Of a stretch of DNA of 52,896 nucleotides, positions 24,074 through 33,946 are shown in pieces (position 1 is the stretch's first letter; each line of letters opens with the position of its first letter). The stretch comes from JAGORM01 sp964406795 (lineage in GTDB: Bacteria > Patescibacteriota > Microgenomatia > Levybacterales > GWA1-39-11), in the NCBI GenBank assembly GCA_964406795.1, contig CAYOTA010000011.1, forward strand, positions 1 through 52,896, written 5' to 3'. The notes beneath the pieces were generated by a model that was not told where the DNA came from, made no database searches, and saw only the letters and a program-made list of their open reading frames with translations. A program made the position numbers and the translations under genes.

Positions 24074-24810
24074 GAATGCTTAGATAGTAAAAATAATTTA
24101 CTTCGTGTTAAAAACGTGTAAAGCGACATTATTATTGAAATAACTAACCCTGCAACACCATCCATAAATCCTAACTTAACTATGTACAAATACATAAACT
24201 TTAACACAGGCAAAAAAAGTATAGAAATAAAAGATGATTTAATGTTAGCAGTATACAACTCTTGTGCCCGAAGAGTAGCATACCCGTCAATCTCTGATAT
24301 AAATTCCTGTATAGATTGATGAGGCTTGTGAATTAGTGGATTTGAAAGAGTTTTAACTACCCCCTTAATTTCCCAAACTTCATGAACTGCCCCCTTCCAA
24401 GCTCCTGCTTTTACTCGACCTAACCTGATAAATTTTTTGCTCATCAATTCACCGTATTTTATTTTTTTACCAAATAGTTCATCTTTTCTTTTAATATAAA
24501 AACCATTATATTTTGTATCACTAGTAATAGCTACTATTTCAGTTTGTAACTTTTTTGAAATAGTTTCGTCGGCATCTAGAAATAGTGCCCACTCTGTTTT
24601 AACTTGAGATAATGCAAAATTTCGCTGATCAGAAAAGCTGCCGGCAAGCCTTCGAGTAAATATATCAGTATTATATTTTTTAGCCTTTTCAATTGTTGTA
24701 TCTATAGACGCATCATCAATAATAATTACTTTGTCACAAAATTGCACTGACATTAAAGATGCCTCAATATTTTTTTCTTCATTTTTTGTAAGTACAACTG
24801 CTGTTATCAT
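24070..24810 (-). CDS. Family 2 glycosyltransferase
   Basis: The 246-residue GT-A enzyme has the start TAVVLTKNEEKNIEASLMSV and the acidic LFLDADETIS motif (DXD equivalent) at about 75. The C-terminal hydrophobic segment (about 195-240) may attach it to the membrane. It resembles the WaaE/KdtX group of the GT2 family. It transfers a sugar to a growing lipid-linked glycan, with unknown donor. It has four-base overlaps with both neighbours. Confidence 0.88.
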   Translation of the reverse strand: MITAVVLTKNEEKNIEASLMSVQFCDKVIIIDDASIDTTIEKAKKYNTDIFTRRLAGSFSDQRNFALSQVKTEWALFLDADETISKKLQTEIVAITSDTKYNGFYIKRKDELFGKKIKYGELMSKKFIRLGRVKAGAWKGAVHEVWEIKGVVKTLSNPLIHKPHQSIQEFISEIDGYATLRAQELYTANIKSSFISILFLPVLKFMYLYIVKLGFMDGVAGLVISIIMSLYTFLTRSKLFLLSKHS

Positions 24811-26258
24811 TTTATTTTTGTAACGATGATAGTATTATCTTTCTCCCACACTTCAATCAAACTATTTTTAGTTTTTTTATCTATTGGACTTCCTTTCCAC
24901 CAAAGCAGATATTCATAGGGCATAAGGAATACAGGAAAATCACTTAACTCTCCTTTACCTATTAAGTTGTAAGGCTGGGACTCAGCAAACTGAATGATTT
25001 TATCTACAGCTGCCTCCCGCTCGCTAAATGAAATTCTTTTATTTTCTACATTTTTAATAAAATAATTTGTTTGAATAAGAAAATAAATATTACATAAAGA
25101 TATAAATAATATAATTGGTAGAGCTATATAAAACCTTTTTCCACAAAGCCATAGGATGGAAATAGCAGACAAAAGGATAATAAATGGAGAAATTAGTAAG
25201 ATGTCAGCCTCAATCGGCATTCTATGTATAAATAGCCCCACTGATCCAATAAATAGGAATGTACCTAATAATACGAGAGGTATTTTAAACATCGAATAGT
25301 TAAATTTAATTTCTAATTTTTTTTTCTTATTATGATACGAAAAATATGTAATAAGTTTTAATATAAAAATTATAGAAATGCCTAGCACCACGGTGGCAAC
25401 GATGTTATTTGATGTGAATATCTGGGTATAATACACAAAAAATTCACTGAATTTTGATGGATTTGAACCTGGTGATGCAATTTGTGGAATAAAAAGCACA
25501 AGAGGTGCTTTTATAATTCTGTATACCATCCAAATTAGAAACCATACGGTTTGACGCCCGTTATAAAATATGTCCTGCAAAATAAAAGGAAGCATTGGGA
25601 TAATAAATCCAATTATTGATAAAATAATTATTTTCTTATTCCATAAACGCATGGCCCATGATTTTTTAGTGAATATCCCGAATAAAATAATTGCTAGTAT
25701 TGTAATTCCATATACAGATGTCGTTATTTCGTGATTATACATTACTCCCAGCAAAAACATTATAAATGGAAATATCCATACAGTTCCTTTTGTCCATTTA
25801 TACACACAGTAAAATAATATAATTACGAAAAATGGGAGAGGACTTGTATGATACGCTAGTCTCGAATTCATTACTATAAAAGGAGATGTTGCAAAAAGTA
25901 TTCCTGACAATATAGAGATAGATTTCCCAAACATTTCTTTCGTAAAAATATAAAAAAGTAGAACAGTCACAACACCTAGCACAGCCATAAAATATGCAGG
26001 AATAACTGGATTATAGTTAAATAAGTAAAATAGTAAGCCTAGCATATACGTCCAATGAGCACCATGATGAATCCATGGATGCGATGTTTGTGGGCCTACA
26101 AGTGGAATCTGACCAGTTAATAGCATGTCTCTTGCGGACAAATAAAACCAGCCCTGGTCAGGTATAAACTGCATAACAAACGAGAGGTTATAAATCCGCA
26201 AAAATAAAGCTACTCCAAGAAGTAGAGCGATGTATATATATTCTTTAGTTGGCTTCAT
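24807..26258 (-). CDS. PMT/ArnT-like membrane glycosyltransferase
   Basis: The 483-residue polytopic protein has about eleven membrane helices and a first outside loop with an acidic residue after helix 1 (QFIPDQGWFYLSARDML), as in GT39/GT83 enzymes that use polyprenyl-phosphate sugars. A short soluble C-terminal part follows about residue 420. It probably adds a sugar on the outer face of the membrane. The acceptor is unknown. Confidence 0.8.
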   Translation of the reverse strand: MKPTKEYIYIALLLGVALFLRIYNLSFVMQFIPDQGWFYLSARDMLLTGQIPLVGPQTSHPWIHHGAHWTYMLGLLFYLFNYNPVIPAYFMAVLGVVTVLLFYIFTKEMFGKSISILSGILFATSPFIVMNSRLAYHTSPLPFFVIILFYCVYKWTKGTVWIFPFIMFLLGVMYNHEITTSVYGITILAIILFGIFTKKSWAMRLWNKKIIILSIIGFIIPMLPFILQDIFYNGRQTVWFLIWMVYRIIKAPLVLFIPQIASPGSNPSKFSEFFVYYTQIFTSNNIVATVVLGISIIFILKLITYFSYHNKKKKLEIKFNYSMFKIPLVLLGTFLFIGSVGLFIHRMPIEADILLISPFIILLSAISILWLCGKRFYIALPIILFISLCNIYFLIQTNYFIKNVENKRISFSEREAAVDKIIQFAESQPYNLIGKGELSDFPVFLMPYEYLLWWKGSPIDKKTKNSLIEVWEKDNTIIVTKIK

Positions 26259-26261
26259 GAT

Positions 26262-27122
26262 TTATTCTTCAAACATATCTGGTCTAAGCAATTGCAATAC
26301 CTTTTTTTCCATATGAAGCTCTAAAAAAAGCAATGTTCCAAAAAACGCGTACCCATTTTTTCTATAATAAGTAAGAAGATCTTTGTAGTATAAATCAAGT
26401 TTTTTCCATTTCAATTTATTTGCTGACACTGACACTTTGTGGTATACATAAGCTTTACCAAAATGCCTAACTTTATACCCTCTTTCAATTATTCTTTTGC
26501 ATAAATCGTTTTCCGTATAGTAAAGTAAAAGCTTTTCATCATAACCACCTATCATTTTTAACAAATCAGTTCTCACCACAAGAAATGCATCACAACCCAC
26601 CTCTATAGTAAACGTAGCTCTTCTGCTCCTAGTAGAAAGTCTAAATTTATTAATTTTTTCAATATTTTTAAAACGTTTGCCTATAAAAGAAAGCTCATAA
26701 AAATCTAATAACGGATTAACATTCATAGATCCATTTGGAACGAGTTGATTATTTTCATATATTTCAAGACCTTCTATGGCTCCTACCTCTTTATTCTGAT
26801 CAAGGTATTTTACAGTTTTCATTATAGAATTATCTGTAAAATAAGTATCTGCATTAAGAATTAAAAAATATCTTCCTCTGGCCACCTTCAATGCTTGATT
26901 ATTTGCACCGCCATAATAGTTATTTTTTTTATTTTGTATAACTTTTATATTTTTAAATCTTTTACGTAAAAAAGATGAAGTGTTATCTGTGGATGCGTTA
27001 TCTACCACAATAATTTCATAACTTATGTTTTTTGTGTGTTTTAAAATAGAATCAATACAGCGGATCGTATACTCTCTTGTGTTATATGAAACTATAGAAA
27101 TTGTTACATCGATATTTTTCAT
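26262..27122 (-). CDS. Family 2 glycosyltransferase (rhamnosyltransferase-like)
   Basis: The 286-residue GT-A protein has TISIVSYNTREYTIRCIDSI at the start, the nucleotide site IIVVDNASTDNT, the DXD equivalent LNADTYF (about 94-100), and an acceptor-site ENDLCKRI motif. The pattern fits the WbbL-like rhamnosyltransferase branch of GT2, though the donor sugar is not certain. It overlaps the methyltransferase upstream by four bases. Confidence 0.87.
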   Translation of the reverse strand: MKNIDVTISIVSYNTREYTIRCIDSILKHTKNISYEIIVVDNASTDNTSSFLRKRFKNIKVIQNKKNNYYGGANNQALKVARGRYFLILNADTYFTDNSIMKTVKYLDQNKEVGAIEGLEIYENNQLVPNGSMNVNPLLDFYELSFIGKRFKNIEKINKFRLSTRSRRATFTIEVGCDAFLVVRTDLLKMIGGYDEKLLLYYTENDLCKRIIERGYKVRHFGKAYVYHKVSVSANKLKWKKLDLYYKDLLTYYRKNGYAFFGTLLFLELHMEKKVLQLLRPDMFEE

Positions 27123-27778
27123 ACCTTAGCCTTTATAACCATTTGATAAGCAAAAAGGTTTGGGAATATTTTTGATCCTATTGTACTTAATTTTGGATAT
27201 CCTCCTCCCACCGGATCAATTCCTATATATTCTATTGAAAATCCGCATTCTTTCACTAAGTCTTGAAATGTGTTGAATGTAAAAAACCTTAAATGTGTAT
27301 TGTCTAAGATTCCATACTCATGGTATACAAATTGCCCTTGCATAATTTTTAATCGCATTGACCAGTGTGCAATATTTGACGTACTAATTACGATATGCCC
27401 ACCTTTTTTTAAAAATTTATTCCATGTTCTTAATGCCTTCCACGGATCCTTCAAATGCTCAATAAGCGCAGATGCAAAAACCACATCAAAGTTACCAAGA
27501 GAATTTATCTGATATATAACTGAGTCATTCTCTATATCACCAACTAGTATCTTTGTTAACTTCTTTTTGGCTATACTAGCTTCATCTTTCCCTAACTCTA
27601 CACCAATTACCTCGCAATTTTTATATTTTATTAAATACTCTCCCATAAACCCCGTAGCACACCCTATCTCCAACACACGTGATCCCTCATCTATCTGCGC
27701 TATAGATTGTCTGTCTACATTAAGTTTATGAAGCTTTTCTGGCTTAAATAATGGTATATTATTTCCGTATTTCAACAT
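27119..27778 (-). CDS. SAM-dependent methyltransferase (third of three)
   Basis: The 219-residue class I methyltransferase has SAM-binding motif I VLEIGCATGFMG (about 35-46), an acidic strand-2 end (VIGVELG), motif DVVFASALIEHLKDP and a post-core LRFFTFNTFQDLV. This is a Methyltransf_11/23-type enzyme that probably O-methylates a sugar of the surface glycan. It overlaps the gene upstream by 20 bases. Confidence 0.85.
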   Translation of the reverse strand: MLKYGNNIPLFKPEKLHKLNVDRQSIAQIDEGSRVLEIGCATGFMGEYLIKYKNCEVIGVELGKDEASIAKKKLTKILVGDIENDSVIYQINSLGNFDVVFASALIEHLKDPWKALRTWNKFLKKGGHIVISTSNIAHWSMRLKIMQGQFVYHEYGILDNTHLRFFTFNTFQDLVKECGFSIEYIGIDPVGGGYPKLSTIGSKIFPNLFAYQMVIKAKV

Positions 27779-28373
27779 ATATTAAATCTAACCCTAACTT
27801 TTTACTGCTTTTATATTCTACTATATTTATTTTTTTTTGTTGAAAAAGTTTCTTATAATTATGGATAAACGTATATTCATTGCCATCATAATTTTGTTCT
27901 ACTAATACTATCCCTTTTTTGGATACTCTTACTATTTCATTTATTGCGGTATCCACATTACTTGGCTGCACATGCATCAAAACACCATGAGATAACGTCA
28001 TATCAAATTGTGAGTCTTTAAAGGGGATATTTAAAACACTGGCGGTCTTAAATTCTACCTCTTTTGTTTTAACATACTTCTTTGCTTTTATTATCATGTT
28101 AGAACTTATATCTATTCCCGTTATTTGTTTTGGGGGATATCCACTATCCATAAGAAATTTGATGTTTCTTCCAAACCCGCACCCCACTTCTAAGATAGAT
28201 TTAGGCTTGTGAATATCAATTATGTGTTTAATCCACACATGCTGCGGATGAATTTCTCTTTGCCAAGGATCATCCATGAAAGTTTCTGACCATCTGTCCC
28301 AAAACTCTTGTGCCTTATAACCACCACGAATTTTCCATAAAAAAAAATTTATAACAGTTTTAATTTTACCCAT
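27759..28373 (-). CDS. SAM-dependent methyltransferase (second of three)
   Basis: The class I methyltransferase of about 204 residues has motif I ILEVGCGFGRNI, GIDISSNMI at the end of strand 2, and DMTLSHGVLMHV in motif II/III. The start is uncertain. The longest frame begins with a TTG at 28427, deep inside the upstream gene. I chose the ATG at 28373, which overlaps the upstream stop by eight bases and leads directly into the conserved part. ATGs at 28394 and 28388 are alternatives. Confidence 0.82.
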   Translation of the reverse strand: MGKIKTVINFFLWKIRGGYKAQEFWDRWSETFMDDPWQREIHPQHVWIKHIIDIHKPKSILEVGCGFGRNIKFLMDSGYPPKQITGIDISSNMIIKAKKYVKTKEVEFKTASVLNIPFKDSQFDMTLSHGVLMHVQPSNVDTAINEIVRVSKKGIVLVEQNYDGNEYTFIHNYKKLFQQKKINIVEYKSSKKLGLDLIYVEIRK

Positions 28374-29217
28374 TACTTTTTTTTGCATATGCATATAAAA
28401 TATTCCCTTTCTTGAAATTTCCACCAATGTCAGTATATTCTAAAAAGAGTTTGGGGAAAAAAGTAAGCCAACCTATTAACGGTCGCCTTGGCGGTAAAGA
28501 AAGCGTGGAATAATGCCGGCTTGTTAATTTAAGTATTGTAAAGCCATTGGTTTCAAGCAATAGTTTAAAGCTATATGGTGTGTAATAAAATATATGCTCC
28601 CTGATAAAACCTGGAAAATTCTTATAAAGCAACTTATATATATAATATTCTACTGAGTCCACACTTGGAACGCTCACTACATAAATTCCGTTTTTTTTCA
28701 GTTTTCTATGCACTTGAGCGACATATTCGTGCGGATTTGGTATATGTTCCAGAACTGAATGCATAGTGATCACATCATAAAAATTGTTCTTAATGAGTGG
28801 GCTTGATATGTCACCATGCATAACTGAGACACCATTTTCCTTTGCCTTCTCCACAGCAGCAAGTGAATATTCAACCCCATTGAGCTTCCACTTTTTGTCA
28901 CCTTTTATATTTTTGAGAAAAAATCCCGACGATGCCCCAACATCCAGAAGCGTTCCGCCCTTTTTATATTTTTTGATTGCTTTTAATCTTCCAATCTCTT
29001 GTTTAGGATCAAAACTTTCAAAGGCTTTTTCTGTTGAATAAGCAATACCTTCTTTTTTGTAAATTGAATTGTAAAAAACTTTTAAATCTTTTACTGACGG
29101 TATAGGATTTTGAAATATAGTTTTACATGCTACACATTGAACAAGATTAATTCCCTCTCTTTCTCCTAAAAATATGACTTTTTTATTGAAACAAATTTTA
29201 CAAGCTTTACTTTCCAT
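28366..29217 (-). CDS. Zinc-ribbon SAM methyltransferase (first of three)
   Basis: The 283-residue protein has an N-terminal four-cysteine zinc ribbon (C6, C9, C28, C31) followed by a class I methyltransferase core with motif I LLDVGASSGFFLKNI and DVITMHSVLEHIPNP. This layout matches sugar C- or O-methyltransferases of the Methyltransf_23 type seen in deoxysugar and polysaccharide pathways. It overlaps the glycosyltransferase upstream by 11 bases. Confidence 0.86.
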   Translation of the reverse strand: MESKACKICFNKKVIFLGEREGINLVQCVACKTIFQNPIPSVKDLKVFYNSIYKKEGIAYSTEKAFESFDPKQEIGRLKAIKKYKKGGTLLDVGASSGFFLKNIKGDKKWKLNGVEYSLAAVEKAKENGVSVMHGDISSPLIKNNFYDVITMHSVLEHIPNPHEYVAQVHRKLKKNGIYVVSVPSVDSVEYYIYKLLYKNFPGFIREHIFYYTPYSFKLLLETNGFTILKLTSRHYSTLSLPPRRPLIGWLTFFPKLFLEYTDIGGNFKKGNILYAYAKKSNG

Positions 29218-30316
29218 TTTTTATTAACTTAAACAATATCTCTAAGTGTTTTTTATACGTATGGTTTTTTAACATATATTTTTGCAGCTTCTTTGCGTGA
29301 TCTATTCTTTCCTTATCATTATCTAGATAATAATCAATTTTCTTTTTTGCATCTGAAATTGAACTAAAGATTACAGGCTTTATTTCTTTAAACCAATTTT
29401 CATCAATTTTGTCGGTAAGCATGAATGATCCAGTTGCGGGAATTTCAAATGTTCTCATGTTTCCCCCAGATTTCATATCTTTCGGTTGTAAGTTTACTAC
29501 AATTTTGGATGCATTGAAAATTTTAATCATTTTTTCAGAATTTGCTAAACCCTTGTAATAGGGCGCAAGTTCAGTTGGGATTGATACCCCAGGCTTTATG
29601 TCTCCCCAAAATTTAAAATTATACTTGGTAAAAGATTTCAGTTTTTGCACCCTATCGTGTGTTATGCTGCCCACAAATGAGACATCGCAACTATATAGAT
29701 TTCTTTCTCTACTTGAAAGAGTTACATTTTTATGTAAATCTGGATCTACGGATGAAATAGGCAAAACAAAAGAATTTACTCCTTTTTTTTTCCAACTTAA
29801 TGCATATCCTTTATCATTTTCTATCACATAATCTATAACTGAACTCTTAACAAGAGTACGTTCTACAGGTGTAATTGAATAAGCAGGATTAACTCCTGAA
29901 AACATTAAGACTTTTGCGTGATGCTTATCTTTCACTCTTTTTATGCTCGCTGGGAGAATAGATGTAAGCCCACCAGATATACATATTACATCTGGCTTAA
30001 ATATATTGGCTTTTTTTTCAAAAATAATGCTTCTTATTATTACATCAGGATTGCATTGATAAAACATTTCGATCCTTCTCCTTACTCTTCCGGTGTAAAT
30101 TGGGAGATACTTTTCAAAATAATACATCAATCTCATGTGAATTTTAATTGGGATAATAATACTTGAAGAATATATAAATACATCAATATCATGTCCTAAG
30201 GCTAGAAATGCCTTAACCCACGAAGCTTGCCCCTGAGTAATTGGTATGCCATGTACTTTTTTTGTGTCTCTTACAACATACGCACTATGCACGGGTGTAA
30301 GCAGTAGTACCTTCAT
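29207..30316 (-). CDS. CgeB-like glycosyltransferase
   Basis: The 369-residue protein begins MKVLLLTPVHSAYVVRDTKK, with two Rossmann-like halves. Its C-terminal part (NMRTFEIPATGSFMLTDK... KIDYYLDNDKER) matches the pattern of the CgeB / Glyco_trans_1_2 group (GT-B fold). It likely transfers a nucleotide-activated sugar in the cytoplasm. It overlaps the aminotransferase upstream by four bases. Confidence 0.82.
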   Translation of the reverse strand: MKVLLLTPVHSAYVVRDTKKVHGIPITQGQASWVKAFLALGHDIDVFIYSSSIIIPIKIHMRLMYYFEKYLPIYTGRVRRRIEMFYQCNPDVIIRSIIFEKKANIFKPDVICISGGLTSILPASIKRVKDKHHAKVLMFSGVNPAYSITPVERTLVKSSVIDYVIENDKGYALSWKKKGVNSFVLPISSVDPDLHKNVTLSSRERNLYSCDVSFVGSITHDRVQKLKSFTKYNFKFWGDIKPGVSIPTELAPYYKGLANSEKMIKIFNASKIVVNLQPKDMKSGGNMRTFEIPATGSFMLTDKIDENWFKEIKPVIFSSISDAKKKIDYYLDNDKERIDHAKKLQKYMLKNHTYKKHLEILFKLIKNGK

Positions 30317-31431
30317 TTTGAATGAGGATTAAATGATTTTATAGTGTTTATTATATAGGTCACATTTTCATCTGTAAGATCTGAAAAAAATGGAAGTAAT
30401 AATATCTCTTTCCAAACTTTTTCAGTGACTGGAATATTACTTCTAAATTTTTTATACATTTTATAGTGATTATTGGGAATATAGTGAACACTTGTCCCAA
30501 TTCCTTTTTCTTTAAGATATGCAGCGAGCTTATCACGCTTTTTTAGTTTGATAGTAAAATTATGAAGTGCATTAACTCCATAGTCTTTTTCTACAGGCAA
30601 AGAAAGCCATGCAACATTTGAAAGCCCATTACAGTACGTATCGTATATCTCTCTCTTTCTTTTGAGTACTTTAGGAAATTTTTTTAATTGAGCAACTCCA
30701 ATTGCTGATAGCACGTCACATGGATGGTATTTATACCCAAGATCACCAACATCATAATACCAGGAATATTTTTTATTTCCGCTTCTCTGCCATGTATCTT
30801 TATTAATACCCATCCATCTTAATTCTTTAATTCTTTTCGTTTGTTTAATGCTTTTTGTAAATAGTGCTCCTCCATCAGCCATAGCTATGTTTTTGACTGC
30901 ATGAAATGAAAAACATCCGTAATCTCCTATTGTCCCAAGCATTTTCCCTTTATACTTTCCTCCAAACGCATGAGCTGCATCCTCAATTACAATAATATTC
31001 TTTTTCTTTGCAACTTTCATAATTGGATCAATTTCAACTGCGTGACCACCATAATGAACCACAATTATTGCCTTTGTCTTGGGTGTTATTTTTTTGATAA
31101 TGTCATTGGGGTCGGCACATAATGTTTCAGAATCAATATCACAAAAAACCGGAGTTGCCTTTTGATAAAGTATTACGTGATTGGTTGAAACAAAAGTAAA
31201 CGCTGGTGAAATAACCTCGTCACCTTCTGTAACTCTTGCCAAAATTAATGCAAGGTGAAGTGCAGCTGTTGCTGAATTTGTTGCAGTAACATATGAAGAT
31301 CCTAAGTACTTTTGAAGATTCTCTTCAAATTCCTGGGTTTTAGGTCCTAAGCCAATCCAACCGGATCTTATAACCTTTGATACCTCCTCTATTTCCTCAT
31401 TGCCCAATGATGGGCGATAAAATGGGATCAT
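30313..31431 (-). CDS. DegT/DnrJ/EryC1/StrS sugar aminotransferase
   Basis: The 372-residue fold-type I PLP enzyme has D151 in EDAAHAFGGKYKGK, which contacts the pyridine nitrogen, and the PLP Schiff-base lysine K180 in CFSFHAVKNIAMADGG. N-terminal IPFYRPSLGNEEIEEV is typical. It makes an amino-sugar nucleotide from a keto-sugar nucleotide, so the surface glycan probably contains an aminodeoxy sugar. The matching dehydratase is not in this window. Confidence 0.92.
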   Translation of the reverse strand: MIPFYRPSLGNEEIEEVSKVIRSGWIGLGPKTQEFEENLQKYLGSSYVTATNSATAALHLALILARVTEGDEVISPAFTFVSTNHVILYQKATPVFCDIDSETLCADPNDIIKKITPKTKAIIVVHYGGHAVEIDPIMKVAKKKNIIVIEDAAHAFGGKYKGKMLGTIGDYGCFSFHAVKNIAMADGGALFTKSIKQTKRIKELRWMGINKDTWQRSGNKKYSWYYDVGDLGYKYHPCDVLSAIGVAQLKKFPKVLKRKREIYDTYCNGLSNVAWLSLPVEKDYGVNALHNFTIKLKKRDKLAAYLKEKGIGTSVHYIPNNHYKMYKKFRSNIPVTEKVWKEILLLPFFSDLTDENVTYIINTIKSFNPHSK

Positions 31432-31458
31432 GACAAGTATTTTACCATATTAAATTTT

Positions 31459-32733
31459 CTATTTCCTTATTACTCTAAACACATCAAGACTATAAATTAC
31501 AAAAAGCAGTACTTGAGTTATAACAGCTGACCATGCAGCACCAAGCAATCCATAATAAGGAATCAACAAAAAATTTAGGCCAATATTTAAAAGTGCGCCA
31601 ATAACACTAATTATTAAATAGTCTTTTTGCCTACCTAAAATAATCAAAATTTTATATAAAAAAGCGGATAGGCTTAAAAAAGGTACAAACATTATAAGCA
31701 CACGTAAAACAGGTATACCTGTATCATATTTATTTCCAAATATAAGAGGGATAAGCAAGTTTGAAAAAATAGAAATAATAATTGCAGCTGGAATACTCCA
31801 CATAGCTATCACCCCCAAAGATTTGACTATTCCGCGCTCAAAACGAGCAGGGTTTTCTTTTTGTAATCGCGATAGTGCTGGATACACTGATACCACAAAC
31901 GGGACGTTTAAGAGCTGTACTAATGCAAACGCGAAAGGCGTAGCCGAACTATATACACCTACCGCTTCTCCACCGAGTAAAAATCCAAGTATAAGTATGT
32001 CTACCCTCATAAATATAAGTGATGCAAGAGACGCAATGGCCAGGGGTGCACCCGCTAGTAGGTAAAACTTTATAATTTTTGAATCAAATACAAAGTCTGG
32101 CGTTATGAAACGCAGTAAGACACTCCAAGATACAACAAGACTTATAAGAGTCCCAAAAAACATACCACTAAATACACCTATTAAACCAAATCCAAGTAAA
32201 ACTCCTATGGTAGCAAACACTATTAACAAAATGCTATTTAGTGTATTGAGAAATGCTGAATACTGCATCTTCTCTCGTCCATCAAAGTAAAAGATCGCAA
32301 CGGAGCGTAAGGTGGAAAGAATAAGAGTTGCTGCAGCAATTATAATCAACCCAGAAACATCACTGGTAATTGAGACTCCATATGCAATACAAATAATTAT
32401 GAGAAATGTGAGAAGAGACAAAAACCCATTTATAAAAAAAGCATTTCCTAAATACACAGATGAATTTCTATTGTTCTTAGCAATTTCACGAATCGCAATA
32501 AGACCTATACCAAAGTCAGGGAAAAAAGAAAAAATAGCTATAAACGATGTCACTAAATTGTATTTTCCGTACTCTGAAACGGAAAACGAGTGTGCCAAAA
32601 ATACTACCCAAGCTATTCCTAATAGCTTTAGCATTATCTCTGAAATAGTTAGATAGGTTGTATTTCTTGCAACTTGGCCAGTATTGTTTCTAGAATGAAG
32701 TATAGCAAGCGCGTGGTGAATAAATCTATTCAT
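31459..32733 (-). CDS. Polysaccharide flippase, Wzx-like (second copy)
   Basis: The 424-residue MOP-superfamily protein has about twelve to fourteen membrane helices. It begins with NTTYLTISEIMLKLLGIAWV followed by SVSEYGKYNL, typical of Wzx/RfbX. It would move the undecaprenyl-linked glycan unit across the membrane. It directly follows another flippase gene with an eight-base overlap; the two proteins are clearly divergent. Confidence 0.87.
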   Translation of the reverse strand: MNRFIHHALAILHSRNNTGQVARNTTYLTISEIMLKLLGIAWVVFLAHSFSVSEYGKYNLVTSFIAIFSFFPDFGIGLIAIREIAKNNRNSSVYLGNAFFINGFLSLLTFLIIICIAYGVSITSDVSGLIIIAAATLILSTLRSVAIFYFDGREKMQYSAFLNTLNSILLIVFATIGVLLGFGLIGVFSGMFFGTLISLVVSWSVLLRFITPDFVFDSKIIKFYLLAGAPLAIASLASLIFMRVDILILGFLLGGEAVGVYSSATPFAFALVQLLNVPFVVSVYPALSRLQKENPARFERGIVKSLGVIAMWSIPAAIIISIFSNLLIPLIFGNKYDTGIPVLRVLIMFVPFLSLSAFLYKILIILGRQKDYLIISVIGALLNIGLNFLLIPYYGLLGAAWSAVITQVLLFVIYSLDVFRVIRK

Positions 32734-33946
32734 ACAGTACTTTCCTTAAGAAATAAATGGCAACAGGGTATGACAGAAGGGTTCCAAAAATTGCAGAATA
32801 CACTGCACCGTTTATACCCCAGAATGACACAAATGGAATAACGGTAAGTGCTAGTCCTATAAGCCCAATTGCTCCAATTATGGTAACGTGCATTTGCTTT
32901 TGTCTGGCATAAAAGGGATGTGAAAGAGATAATAAAATTGCTCTTAAAAATCCAAAAACTGCAAGCAGCTGCAATATCTGTACAGCCGACATCCACTGAT
33001 CTCCTAATAAGATTTGTATTATTTGTGAAGGAAAAAGCAAAATCACAAGTGTAATTAATAGTGAAACTGTAAATATGAACAATAATGATTTGTAATATGC
33101 GTGCCTCAATCTATTAACATCGTCATTTATTTTCACCATCACAGGAAATGATGTTCTACCCACGACGTCAGCAACTTCAGTAAGCGGTAACAATGAAATC
33201 TTATATGCTACGTCATATATACCTAAAGTTGCGGCCCCTAACATTTTTCCAATAACAATATTGTCCAAGTTTTGATACAAATAATTTATAACTCCATTTG
33301 CAGTAAGCCACTTACCATTCGAGAATATTTCAAAAACATGGCTTTTATTAGTTTTAAAACGTGGACGTGGATGAATAAATAAGAACGAAATAATAACCTC
33401 AAAAACGGCACCGGCCACAAGCCCGTATACTAGACTTATGGGAGATTTTAATATGAATGCAAATATAATAGAAATTACAGACTCAACTAAAAATATAGAT
33501 GATTTGTAATAAAATTCTTTTTTAAAATGTAAATCTTTAAGCAACTTTACAACAGATGGATTTATAAAACCTCTTATAACTGGTACAACAGCTATCCACA
33601 ATAAAAGACTATATGCTTGAGGCATTGAAAAAAATGAAGCTACAAATGGCGCTAAAAGTAAAATTGCAAAACCAATAACAACTCCTCTTATAATTGAGAC
33701 TACCCACGCTGTATCTATATATTTATCTATTGCTTCTTTTTTCTGAATAAGAATAATGTTAATTCCTGTTTCAGTAATTAGCTCAGACAATGCAAGAACT
33801 AATGACGCAATACTGAAGAATCCAAAATCTGCAGGAACGAGAAGTCTTGCCAGAATTGCAGTTCTGAGAAAGGAAATCAGACGTGATACTATTCTAAAAC
33901 TGCCTGCCCATGAAATTCCTTTTATTGTTTGCTTTGTATATCCCAT
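32726..33946 (-). CDS. Polysaccharide flippase, WzxC-like (first copy)
   Basis: The 406-residue multi-helix MOP protein begins GISWAGSFRIVSRLISFLRTAILARLL-like, followed by LVPADFGFFSIASLVL, the start typical of the WzxC / PF13440 group. It is probably a lipid-linked glycan exporter. It overlaps the glycosyltransferase upstream by 25 bases and the second flippase downstream by eight. Confidence 0.87.
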   Translation of the reverse strand: MGYTKQTIKGISWAGSFRIVSRLISFLRTAILARLLVPADFGFFSIASLVLALSELITETGINIILIQKKEAIDKYIDTAWVVSIIRGVVIGFAILLLAPFVASFFSMPQAYSLLLWIAVVPVIRGFINPSVVKLLKDLHFKKEFYYKSSIFLVESVISIIFAFILKSPISLVYGLVAGAVFEVIISFLFIHPRPRFKTNKSHVFEIFSNGKWLTANGVINYLYQNLDNIVIGKMLGAATLGIYDVAYKISLLPLTEVADVVGRTSFPVMVKINDDVNRLRHAYYKSLLFIFTVSLLITLVILLFPSQIIQILLGDQWMSAVQILQLLAVFGFLRAILLSLSHPFYARQKQMHVTIIGAIGLIGLALTVIPFVSFWGINGAVYSAIFGTLLSYPVAIYFLRKVLYE

